A DNA stretch of 64,000 nucleotides from Chamaea fasciata (taxonomy: Eukaryota; Chordata; Aves; Passeriformes; Sylviidae), in assembly GCA_029207755.1 (NCBI GenBank), contig JARCOQ010000001.1, forward strand, positions 92,739,637 to 92,803,636, given 5' to 3'. The notes beneath the pieces were generated by a model. The model was given only the letters and a program-made list of their open reading frames with translations, was not told the origin of the DNA and ran no database searches. Positions within the stretch are counted from its first letter, which is position 1. Each line of letters begins with the position of its first letter. This document shows positions 24,017 to 35,700 of this stretch, piece after piece. Made by a program: the position numbers and the translations under genes.

Positions 24017-27000
24017 ACCTTGGAAGTACAAATAAGATCCAATTCTCCTGCTTTTATGCCTTAGTCTCTCTAAGAAAAAGTTATAAAGGAACGTTGACAG
24101 ATCTCTATGGCTTTCCTGGCAGTATTCAGATGCAATATAGAAAGATTTATCATTTGGCTGTCCCATTGCTGGACACATGACCAGATGAAATGTGTTGGTT
24201 TATACAGTGGAATGGTTCATGCACGTGAAAGTGTGCAGACGGGCTCCTCAAATCTATTATCAAAACAAACCATGGGAGATGAGTGAAATTAATACCTTTT
24301 CCAAGACATGACATGCCTTTATACTCCCGCTACCCATCTGTCCACAGCCTTGACACAAAACAGCAAATGCCTGCCTTTTTGTCACTGTGACAGACTGTGG
24401 ACACAGTGGTAGAGTGGACACAGGGCCACTGGGAGATGGAGTGCCAGGCCGTGTGTCAAAGACTGCTTGCATAATTTTGGCATACAGGATTTGGCCTTTA
24501 GGTTAAGTGCTCCCACTGTAAAATGTAGTGGGGAACTGCAAAATTTAGAAGCAGGAGGTTTCTATGTGAAGCTTGAAATCGGTCTTTAAATGGATGCAAA
24601 AGAGCAAGTTCTAGAACTCAGGAGCTAGAACAACATGAGAGGAACAGTTCCTTAATGTTGTTTCTGGAGTAAATATTTATTCCAAATTGCAACCCAGTCT
24701 CTTGGTACTGAATTTTTGTCAAGTAGGGATGGCTGACAGTTGTATAAATCCTAAAACTGGTAAATATCTTAAACTGGCAATCTGCAAGTTAATTGTTTAT
24801 GAGAGTTGAAAAGGGAGATTTACCCTGCTAAGCTTTTCAAACCTCAGAAATTTCCTTGGTGCACTTTAAAATTATAAAGCTACTCTGCAGTCTAGGAAAA
24901 AAAGCAGTGTCTAGGATGCTGCCTCAGCTATAAGCTCCCTCTCTGAATGAGGCAGAACTGCCATTTTCAGTGGGATGCTCCAGATAGCTTCCCTGACCAG
25001 TGTGTGACTGTCTGGTCTTGCTACGTGCAATGATCTCCTTTACTTTAAGAAGATGCTTCATAGATAGTTGAAAAGATGTAGTCCTTTCCCACAGAAAGTT
25101 TGGGTTCTGATGAGTAGAAATTAACCTCACAGAAAGTAATAAAGGAAAAAAACACCAACCCCACTAGAAACTGTTTCCTAAGTCTTTTTCAGACTGCCTA
25201 TGCGGAGCGGTTTTAATTCCAACATCCCCCAAAACTAATTTTTAAGTCTGCCACCCAAGAAGGAGCACAGGAAAATGAAAACAGGAATGGCTCTGTGTGA
25301 TGCATGTTAATGGATAGAACTTCCTAGACTTAAATGTGGAGACTGAACAATCTGAGTATGGAGCAGCTAGACAAAAAGTTGGTTGTTATGTGCTCTGTAT
25401 TGATGTAGTAAAAGTAGCCGTAAGAAAAAGTGTTGGGAACCTACAGGAGTTAGGGAAGGTTTATGTCTGTGGCATGAGAAGGTGGGAACTTCCCACACAA
25501 ACTGAACATGATGCAATAACCTGCAATTTAACTCTACATATTTAGACTTTGACCTATTTAGTTTCCAGGGGTTGAGATTGTGTTTTCTTTTTGAATGCTC
25601 AAATATTTTGAGAAGAATGAAGCTTAACTGCAGAAAAATATTTTTTGGGGGAGACATTGTGGCTGAAATTCCTCTCCCTTTTCCTAGCAGTGTTTCTTTG
25701 CATCATTAGCAGTCAGCTGGTGGGGAGATGAGCTGTCCTGTGAGAGTCAGCATCTGTTCCAGCCACAGCTGTACTCAGTTGGTGGCAGGCTGCTCTGGTC
25801 ACTTGGTTCTTATGTATCCTTTGGTTCCCCACAGACCTATTGCTGCTGTTGAGACTTTCTGTGCACTGACCATGTGCTGGGACCTTTGTTGTAGCTGTAT
25901 CCTGGTAATCATTGAATTTGCCTTCACTGCCACTGACGAGGGGGAAGTGAAAGTCCCTCAAGGTTGATGTAGGTATGCACAATGTTTGAAAAGTGTTAGT
26001 GCTACCAAGTCTTATGGTTTCTTAGCTCAAATCAACTAGGAAAAAGAAATTGGATCTGCATCCTCGGTATTTGTGAAGAAAAGTTGCAAAAACATGACCT
26101 GAGCTCACCCTGTATTAAAAGAGAAATAAACCACACAAACGTATTTATTTATTTTTCAGTAACTCATATTACAGCTAATCTCATGATGTTTTGCAGCTTG
26201 ACTCACGGTCTTCAAAAGCTTGTGGTTGGCAATAGTGAGTAACACATAGATTGTCACATACAAAGCAAAACTAGCTTAAAAAAATATATATTAAATTCAA
26301 GGGTTATATAATCTGACCAAAGTCAGATTCTGCTGTGGGCTCTCATCTGCTGTCATAAGAACTGTGACAGTCCAAGTCTCTTTGGAAAGAAGAGTAGAAT
26401 CTCAACAACTGCATTCCATATTAAGTAAAAGTTCTGTAAACCATGAAACTAGTGAGTTCTGTTTCCTTATGAATTTTTGTTAATTACCTCTGAGGAGATT
26501 ATCTTCATTGTCTTTCAGGCTTCTCTCCTTTCCAGATCTCACTAAAACTGGCTAATAATTTGAAAACACTTGTTTCTACTCTCTTGAGGCATATTTTAAC
26601 TATGGTTTGAGTCTGCTTTCCCTTCAGCTGCCTTGGCATTGGGATTTTATAAGGGAAAATCAGTGAATGAATAAATTCTGAAAGTATCTATGAAGTATTC
26701 AGAAATTACTCATTTTCCAGATCACCTATTATGATCTCATTAAATCCATGGCTCCCTTTCTATAGCACAAATAAAAGTTTTCAGTGTGCAACAATGATGA
26801 GAGAGCAAAATAATTGTTATAAAACATTACGGTTTACTTAGTGCTACTCACTTTGATTTTCTGCAGAAGGATGCTTTAACAGTCTGCTGTGATCACTGCT
26901 AGAGGATTCTCAATCTGGACACACAGAGGTGTAGAACACTATTGCATTGCTACTGGTTATTGCAGTGTGTTGCCACTCATAATTTCAAAATTATTTATTC

Positions 27001-27836
27001 CGTGGGAGCAGAGCACCATTGTGAATCCCCATCTGTGCAGCCAGAGAAGGGCTGGTTATCTTGTGCTGCATGGAGGGAGCATAATTGCCTCTTCATCTAT
27101 TTGCAGGGATTAATCCCAAGCCTGCATCCATAACTGGTGAGATAATTAACTCTTCAATTATTGATTCACACTTTATGCCATGCATACATATAATAATTGC
27201 CTTCCTGTTTTCTTCTATTCCATTGTCTTCTAGCTTCTTTTAGTGTGCCACTGTCTTTCCCAACACTTCAGGAGAATGGACTCTGAAAACTGAGATGTCT
27301 GTCTCCTCTGTATCTTACAGATGTAAAAATCATCTCCTCTTTTGCCTCCACCAGTAAGAATGGAGCATTGCCTTGGTGAAAAGTGCTGGTTACGCAAAAC
27401 TTCAGTACAGTTGCAAAGCAAAGCAAAAATAAAATAAATTACTGTACCATTCGGAAAGTCCTTCCTTCAACAGAAATATGACATTGAAAAAATGTGTTCA
27501 CACTTTTGTTATTAAATATTTAGAAATCTCTTCATTTTTGCTACTAAGAATAAAATTCTAGTGCATTTTTTATTTTTAAAAAATCCAACTTAGCTCCATT
27601 GCTAATTAGTGTTATCAAAAGACATAGACAGATTATTCTGATGTCTTTTTATCTCTGCAAGATAAATACCTTCAAATATCCTCCTTTCTCCCATTAACAG
27701 TTGGATGTCATTTGAAAACTGAGTAATAACAGTAACTATTCTCAGCAGAAGCGTTGAAGTCCTACCTCTAGAGGCTACTGTACAATAAAATATGTATGCC
27801 ATATTTCAGCCATAGAGGTATGGATGGTTAGATTTT
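24017..27836. other. unique sequence, no gene seen
   Basis: Nearly 4 kb without a defensible gene. At about 24377-24430 related words (CACTGTGACAGACTGTG, GACACAGTGG, GTGGACACAGGG) form a weak minisatellite-like patch and a 7-bp inverted repeat CACTGTG / CACAGTG. Open frames of up to 96 codons (25367-25657 and 25713-25982, antisense) have no recognisable domains. Confidence 0.55.
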
Positions 27837-27849
27837 TCCCCCCCCCCCA
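27837..27849. repeat. poly(C) run
   Basis: An uninterrupted cytosine run of about 11 bases follows TTTTT. Such homopolymers are length-unstable and prone to sequencing error. Confidence 0.85.
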
Positions 27850-30431
27850 ACAGTAATTTAAAAGCTAGGGATTTGCAGGCAAAGGTATCTTCAGGATGTC
27901 TTCTCAGGTTGAAAATGTTGTAGAGGTTCGTGGTCAGAAGTCAAGATCTTGTGGACGTTTCCATACTGGAAAGGTTTTTATTGTATCAATAAGAGGTTTA
28001 CCTGGCATAATTTTTGCCCATTTCACAAAGCATTAGATCTTAATTTCTTTTTTTAGCATCTCTGATTAAACTCCCTTCCTTTTCCCCCTCATATACTTCT
28101 TTTTTTTTTCCCCTGACCCTGATAACGATATACTAAGCATATTTCATTTTTGCAGTGTAAACATAAGGTAAGAAATCTACTTGTATTTGCAACAAGCTGT
28201 GTCTGCTGTTTATTAGGTTGCTCTTCTGTCATTGTTGATATAGTCTGCATGTCAGTGGTTCACTTGACTGCAGATTTGCTCACACTCATAGGAGACATAC
28301 GTTGCACATCATTATGCATTTAACCATAAGTCTCCATACTTCTAATAGAAGAAGATAATAACAGTTCCATGTGTTGCTTTGACTTTATAGTAGGATTTTA
28401 GTGGATAATCAGATACCATCTGCAGGCATTAAGACTTTGCTCTTAATTTTGCTAGAAACTTGGATAGAATATTTTATAAGGAGTTTGTGCACTATAGTAC
28501 ACTAATTTTCCTGTAACCCCTGGACTGAGATTTCTATTTCACCATCACTGTGGACACGTATGGTAAGTAGCTGATTCCCCACCACTGAATAGGCACAAGA
28601 TCTCTTGTCCCTTTCAAAACAAGAAATATGATACATTTGTATTTTTACTGCTGTAGGAGGGTTTTAAAAATCCATCTTGACAATAATCATAGTAGTTTAT
28701 AAAATTAGTGGAAAAACAGTTTCCAACAGTCAATTTGCCTGTTGTCTGAGCAAAAATTTTGGTTATTGCTGAATGCACAGTCCTTGTACTTGTTAGATAA
28801 TTTACAGTAAACACACGTCCTCTTAACTACATCATAGTAGCTTAAACAGATTTGTAGAGCCATTAAAAAATCAATACTTAGCTTTTAGGTGATGAATTAA
28901 TTAACGCAGTTTGAATGGTGAAAGTTTGCTTTGTCCAGTATGCACTATGTCTTCATAGCCTCATCATCTATAGGGGGAAGTGCAAAATTACATGAAGCTG
29001 ATAGGATGAAAATATTTATGAAATACACTGCTTTCTTTTTTGGCCTGATGATGACTACTATAAACCTCTGTGATAGTCCAAAAAATGGCACAAAATGTTT
29101 TATGTATAAATATATGTATAATGTGCAAACATTATACCAAATATGTTGCCCCCTGCTTTAAGACCCGAGTCCTTAAATGTTAATTTTCTCTTTGTGCTAA
29201 ACCCCAGTTGAATTCAAGGTGAGTTTTATGTAAAGGCTTTGTTTGTAGGGGTAACTTAATCAGCTTTGCAGCAAGAAAATGCAAACTCAAAGCAAGCTTA
29301 AATGGTGCATCTACTAGGAGTTCACATATGTAAGAACATACACAATGTAGTGGTTTTGGTTCTAAGAAAAAACAAACTATGTCACACCATGACAACAGTG
29401 ATAAAAAAAGTAGGTTTTTTTCCAAATATTTCAGTTTTAGAGCTAGATCTAGGAGCAGAACAGTCAAATGTTAGGAAGCATAAATATATTCTCATATTTG
29501 TATGGCAACTCTGTATTGATTTCAAACAACTCTCTAAAAACTTCTCGCAGGATTATTTATAAATTTACAATTGATTATTTGTTTTAATTTAGAATGAGAT
29601 AGACAATACTGAGACTGGTAATACCATTGAATTTTTTTCTAAAACCATTCAGCATTGGCTAAAATGCATAGGCTATAATATCATACTAAATGAAAATCAT
29701 ACTGCTGCCGTTTCACTGACAAGTTTGTAATTCTGAGAAGTATATATCTGCATTTTCAGTCCTGCGCATTAAGTAAGATTATTGCCTGCTCCTGACTTCT
29801 GTTACTGTCCTCTATTTATGCAATGAAGTTCCTTTATAAATATTTTCTTGGTAAATATAACATTAATTTCATGTCCTTGATTTCTGGTGACACAGGAGAA
29901 GAAAAAGAAATGAAATTGTTCATTGTAAGGGGAGTGTTCATTTGACCCAAGTGATGTGGCTATGCCTTGATCAAAAAGCTTAAATTACAGAAGAATTAAG
30001 TGTCTTTAAATTATGTCACTGAATTAGTTCAAAATTTAGTTTTTATTCTGTAACAAGAAGATTCCACACTATCCAAATACACAGAACTGCTGAGAACGAA
30101 GTAGCAACTGACAGTAGTATTTACTTCAGCATAGTCACTAAGTTGCTTTCATTTGATGTGTATTATTTGGGATTTATGAACTGTCTAGTTATTTAAATGC
30201 ATTGACCTTCATAAGCAGTATATATGCCCTTCAAAATAGTTTCATTGTTTAATTATTAACTTCAATCTTCATTCTGCATGTGCATCATTAACAGGAACGT
30301 AGTTAATTTTAAATATTATTTAAAAGAGTGTTCTGTTGTACCAATTGTTTATATTTTGCTAATACATTTAACATATTCATACCCGCATCAGAATTTCAGC
30401 TTGGAATTTAAAAGAATGCCAACAGATGTGT
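27850..30431. other. unique AT-rich sequence, no gene seen
   Basis: Strongly AT-rich, mostly unique DNA. Open frames are under 100 codons. No repeat family, RNA gene or coding motif is recognised. Confidence 0.6.
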
Positions 30432-30500
30432 CTTTCATGACTGGTTTCTTAGGAACTTAAAGTTCCTTTCATGATTGGCATGCTTAGGACCTTAAAGTTC
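30432..30500. repeat. tandem duplication of a palindrome-bearing 35-mer
   Basis: Two adjacent units (30432-30465 and 30466-30500) start CTTTCATGA and end CTTAAAGTTC. They differ at only a few positions and one indel. The first unit together with the first base of the next contains GGAACTT-A-AAGTTCC, a 7-bp inverted repeat around a single central base. The second has the slightly changed GGACCTTAAAGTTCC. Confidence 0.85.
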
Positions 30501-31547
30501 CTTGAGCAGAAGTGGGTCAGCTGTGGTGTAAAAGGGAATTTTTCAATTAGCTTCCAGGTGTGAGAAAAATACATGCCAGCTTTAAAGTGTCCAGGTTTTC
30601 ATTTGTCTCTTGGAAGGCAGACAATGCTTTCCTCATTTGTTTGAAATTCATGCTTCTATGGTATGTCCAAATAAAATAGAAAAAATCTCAACTGATTTTT
30701 TTTTTAATGAGAAGTATTGACAGAATGGGGGATGCAGCAGCTTTACTTAATTTTAAAGCTGTGATTGGCACTACAATGCATTTGAAATCTCTTCTCTCTA
30801 CTACTGGCTGTGGTGCATGTATCCTTCCCATTGTTTTATTCCTAGTTTTTATCTTCTGTTTTGTGTTTAGAGATATTCTTCAGAAATAGGCAAGCCTGTT
30901 CTGATAGAATATGAACTGCCACATCCTGGCAATAGCATTCTCTGAGATTCAAACTTACCATTAAATAAATACATTCAAGTTTTTTATTTCATATTTTGGA
31001 TCAAACAGGAAGAGAGAACAGAAGCAAAATATACTTTGAGATATTTAGTTCTGCATATAAATGAGGAAAGGATAAAAACCATGCTTTTATTTTTTCTGTC
31101 TGGATGTTCCATGCAAATTTTGACACTTACAGATTCAGTTAAGAATTTGTTAAAAACTGGGCTTTAGAAGAAAGATTCAGTATGGGAGCAGTGTTTTATT
31201 TTCCAAAGGACTGTAACTTATTTTATCTTTTCTTACTTCTCATTGACCAAAGACAGTGCTTCTTCCATCAATTTCTTCTCTCTTTGCATTCTTTTTACAC
31301 CAGTTTTGAATGTTTTGTCTTATTTAAGGTCTTGTACAAATCAGCCACAGCCTTCATCACCAGCATATCTTTTATACAAGCATCCAAATAGAGAAGACAA
31401 TATGATTAAGTTTTCATATAGGTATCCATAATTAGGTGTCACCTGACAGCTAACATTTTGAGTAGGAAACTTTCTAATATTTTTAATTTGTGGTGTTTGC
31501 TTGCCATCTACATGTTAATCCTCTTTTCATTGCATTGGTGTTACTCA
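30501..31547. other. unique sequence, no gene seen
   Basis: AT-rich unique sequence leading to the CR1 copy. No gene or repeat is recognised apart from short T-runs. Confidence 0.6.
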
Positions 31548-32225
31548 CAGAATACGCTGAGTTGGAAGGGATGCATCTGGTTCATTGAGTTTAACTCCTA
31601 GCACTGTGCAGGGCACTTGTCACACCACATGCCTGAGAGCATTGTCCAAATGATTCTCCAACTCAGGCAGGCTTGGTGCTGGGAACACTTCCCTGGGTGG
31701 AAAACCTTTTCCTAATATCCAACCTAAACCTCACCTGACTCAGTTTTGTGCCATTCGCTCAAGTCCTGTCCCTGGTCACCACAGAGAAGAGATAGTTGCC
31801 TTGACCCTGCTGCTCCCCTCACGAGGAAGCAGTTGCAGTGAGGTCTCCCCTCAGTCTCCTCCTGGCTGAACAGACCAAGTGACCTCAGCTGCTCCTCCTG
31901 TGGCTTCCCCTCCAGGCCCTTCACCATCCTCATGGCCCTCCTTTGGACACTCTCTAACAGTTTAATTCCTTTTTTTTATATGGTGGCACTCAAAGCTGGC
32001 CCCAGCACTCAAGGTGAGGCTGCCCCATTACAGAGCAGAGCAGGACAATCCCCTCCCTTGCCTGGCTGGTGGCGCTGTGCCTGATGTACCCAGGACACGG
32101 GTGGCACACCTGGCTGCCTGGACACTGCTGCCTCACATCCACCTTGACATCTACCAGAACCTCCTCATCCCTTTCCACAGCACTGCTCTCCAGCCTCTCA
32201 TTCCCCAGTCTTTACATGCAAGCTT
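31548..32225 (-). repeat. CR1 fragment, reverse orientation, about 680 bp
   Basis: Read as a reverse complement, this covers the CR1 3' UTR and the C-terminal part of the reverse-transcriptase ORF. On the plus strand AATATCCAACCTAAACCTC, GTGAGGTCTCCCCTCAGTCT, GGCCCTTCACCATCCTCATG, TTGGACACTCTCTAACAG and GACATCTACCAGAACCTCC occur in the expected antisense order. The tip begins at CACAGAATACGCTGAG. A short T8/TATA interruption sits at 31971-31981. The element is 5'-truncated at roughly 32225 and full of substitutions, so it is inactive. Several frames open on both strands inside it are by-products. Confidence 0.9.
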
Positions 32226-33509
32226 CTTTCTTTCCATCTGCAAATTTTTTTTTGACCCGCAGCTGTACTGTCCTGCCTTCTTTTGTAGTGTCCTCTCTTT
32301 TCAGTGACCCATCAGCCCTCCCACTGTACAGCTTTCCAGTAACTTCTCTGCAGGCTCAAGCCTTTACAAACCCCATTTCAAACCCCCACTTTCACTACAG
32401 GGTTTTATAGGAGGAAGATAAGAGGATTTATCAGTTTTCAGTTTTTCTCACTAACAGCTCTGAAACAATAAGCAATATATAGTGTCTTTTACATCAAATC
32501 TCACATCACTCCTGAATACAAAAGTATTGGTCTCAGTAGAAATAATAATAGCAGTGAACTGTCTAACTTCTGATTTTGGAGAGTATCTTTCCACATTCTG
32601 TGAAGCATTTTTCTTCTTAATAATGTAATAACATTTCTAGTATGTAGAATTTTTTTTCAGCTCCCTTAATTCTGCTGTGAGTGGGGAAATAGTGAGAATC
32701 CCATTGCCATGTAGGGAGTTGCAGGTTCATGAGACTCTCCAAAGCAGCAAAGTGTTATGCACACACCATCTCAGTAAAAGATCAATTCCTTCAGTTGAGA
32801 GTCTATTGTTGTAGGTCCACATTTTTCCAAGACAGGATTTTTTTTTTGATAACTGGTTCATCCTTTCTCAGAAATCTGCAGCATACATGGGTTTTTAAAA
32901 AGTATTAGTAGAACTGATGATAATAAAAACCAAATTCCCATATTTCTGTAGCAAAGTATTTAAGGTCATTTAATTAAGTTAAAAATAATAAAACAATTAA
33001 ACAGTGACACTTTTAGGTCACTTCTATGTTATTTTTAAGCAGTTATATTGGTTTATCACTGAAGTATCCATCCCTTTTGCAGGTAGCTTCCAAGACACAT
33101 TGTCCACCTTTGATGTGAAAATTGGAAGGTGTTTTGACACTGTTCTGTTCTCATGGTACTGAAAGGATGAAGAAAAAGATTAAGCTGTATTCAGCTCTCC
33201 AAATATAGTTTGGAATTCACTGTCTGACATGTGAAAAAAATATTTGGTAATAGTTTTCAGAACTCTTGCTGAGTATACTTCTGCATTCTTTCAAAATGAA
33301 GGAACCATTTAATCCTCAATATGGAAATTAATGAGAAATGTTTTTGCATCTTTCACATTCGGGACAGGAACCTCCAGATTTCTGGTTGCTTGGTTTTTGT
33401 TTTATTTGTCTTTTTTCTTCTTTTCCTCCCTGGTCATGATGCAGACGGAAGAATTTCACTGTAAACTTCTTTTAAAAAGCCCTATAAATTTCATTCTGTA
33501 TCTCTTTTT
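32226..33509. other. unique sequence, no gene seen
   Basis: The first 180 bases (to about 32405) are C/T-rich and could be further, unrecognisable repeat. The rest is AT-rich and unique. No gene is recognised. Confidence 0.5.
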
Positions 33510-33546
33510 CAGAACATAGATTTTAGCAAGAACATAGATTTCTATT
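33510..33546. repeat. 18-bp tandem direct repeat
   Basis: AGAACATAGATTT occurs twice with an 18-base period (first base at 33511 and at about 33529). A minor local duplication. Confidence 0.8.
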
Positions 33547-35629
33547 TATTTTTCAGCTTCAGACTTACTAGCAAATGCTTCCTCAAAACCCCTGTAAAAC
33601 TGGAGTCTTAAAAATACTAGTGAGGTTGGGATCGATGTCCCTTAATTCACTGAAGTCAATGTCAACAGAAGCCAGGTTCTCAGCAGATTGACTATGTGCT
33701 TTAATGGAATTTTTTTTTCCACTGAATGTCTGGCAAATTTATCCGTTGAATCACATCTCATGATTGAAACTGCAGCCTCACAGCAGGCTGAGCAGGACTT
33801 GAGAATAATTTGAGATTCTGAACACACATTTATTTTTATGCTCTGTGTGATTAAGTTGCTCCTAAATAAAACACATGGCAATTAATCTGACAGAAAGGAA
33901 ACAATTTACAGTACCTTTTTCTAATAGCCACCCATGTACACAGCTACCCACTACAGATTTTCCCCTGGGAAGGCCAGGTCACAGGGAAGAACCCTGACCC
34001 TGACATCCACGGCTTGAAGTTTTCCTGACATGGCACTACAGACTTCAGCAGAGAGCTATTTCCCATCCATCTTGTTTGCTCTTCTGCTGTCACCTCTTTG
34101 CTGTTTCAGCTGCAGAGAAGGCAGGGCAGGCAGCTGATGCTGCTTCTGACAGGTGTTGGGAGAGGTGAGTGACACTGTGGCTTTTATGTTAGTGAAGAGT
34201 TGCTAGAAGTTTCTGTAAATTTAAGCAAGAGATGCAGTAAAAGAAGGCTGGAGAATTTATTGCTTGAAGAAAATAAACCAAGAGAAAGGAGTAGAATGTT
34301 TCCCCTGTTTTTTCCTTCAAGCATCAACCTCCAATTTATCCATGAAAGCTTGAGCTAGTTTATTGCCATAAGAAAGGCCTCTTCTCTCTTTGATGATTTT
34401 TTTTTCATTGACATGTGACCATGTGCACTTGGATAAGAAAATGATTTTGTTTAGAAAATGAGAATTGTGATTGTTCTAGCTGGACTTTGTTTGTTTAGAA
34501 AATAGGAGAACCCCTTAAGAATTCCCTTCCAGGGAGTCATGGAAGTGTCACATCCACAGTGTTTTGTCTAGGCCTGATTTTGGTGGTCTGGAGAGAGTCC
34601 TTTGGCTTACCTGAGCCTCCCACTGATGGAGAGATTAGCATTGAGGAATACTCCAGTGAAGCTTTTTGCTTCTGGCTCTTTTGGCTCTCTGTAGGGTTGT
34701 TTGGGCTTGGATGAGTATGACTAGCATACAAGTAATAATTCAGACACTCTATCTGGATTACTAGGATGACAGCAGCCTGGAATGGGAAAAACAAGACTGG
34801 TCAAGGATTTCTGTTTCTACTATTTAATAACTGTTTCTAATAACTCTTTATAACAATTTCTGGAGTTTAATGTCATAAGTGATGGAAACAAAAAGGATAT
34901 TCCAATTCTACTTCTGCCCCCTGTATATAATGGCAGGACTGCTTTTTATTGTACCAAAACCTGTTTCCTTGTGATGAATAATTTTTTAGCAAGTGTAAAC
35001 ACAGAAAGTGTCTTATCTCCCCTGGCAGGTGTTTGTAACTTTAATTGCGCAAGATGCTCTCGATGTTACATCTTTATTACATCTCTCTCTTTCATACCCC
35101 ACCTTCATGTTTCCATTTCTTCTGTAGTTATGAAATAAACAATGTCTTTGGTACTGCTGGGTTCTACTGTTTCACAGCTTTGGTCAGTACCAATTTCATG
35201 TCCCTGCGCTAGTTAGCTTGTAGCTCTTTTCACATCTTTTCCTGCTTCAGTGGCTGTTGCTTTGTGATCCCCTCTGTACTCAGCTGTGATCTAACTCAGT
35301 TGCTGTCAGATATGTGCATAGCAGCTTTAAGGACAATGGCAAGCTCAGTTTTTCTACTTGCCTTTCATCACAGGTGGCCCATCTGCTGGTCTCTGTGCCT
35401 TGATTAAGAGCAGTTAAAAAAACCTCTCTAAAACTCTTGACTATTGCTAAACTACTGCCCCTCATTATCTATTTCATGCTGCAATCTCCTCTGGCCACAG
35501 AATCCCCTGATTGTTTGGCATAATATCAAAATAAAACACATATATTTTTCAGGTGAGCCATAAAAACATGCTTCCTCAGAAAACATTCAGTATTTTTATT
35601 TGAAATGGAAACTAAAAACTTCTGTTTTT
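33547..35629. other. unique sequence, no gene seen
   Basis: Contains a GC-richer part at about 33930-34190 in which GAGAGGTGAGTGAC resembles a splice donor and CTTCTGACAG a splice acceptor, only a few bases apart. No coding frame makes these into an exon. Nothing else is recognised. Confidence 0.5.
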
Positions 35630-35700
35630 TCTTTTTTTTGTTGGGTTTCTGTGTTGTTCTTTCCTTTTTTTTTTTTTTTTTTTTTTTCCTTTTCCTTAGA
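35630..35700. repeat. T-rich tract with T23
   Basis: T-rich low complexity with an uninterrupted T23 run (35665-35687) and CTTTTCCTT repeats. The antisense frame through it is a lysine-rich artefact. Confidence 0.93.

Noticed and set aside
32014..32410. Two overlapping plus-strand frames of 97 and 113 codons
   Set aside because: Most of their length is the antisense of a CR1 fragment. The remainder is C/T-rich sequence with no motif.
34120..34175. Splice acceptor-like CTTCTGACAG and donor-like GAGGTGAGTG pair
   Set aside because: The implied exon would be about a dozen bases, with no coding partner nearby.
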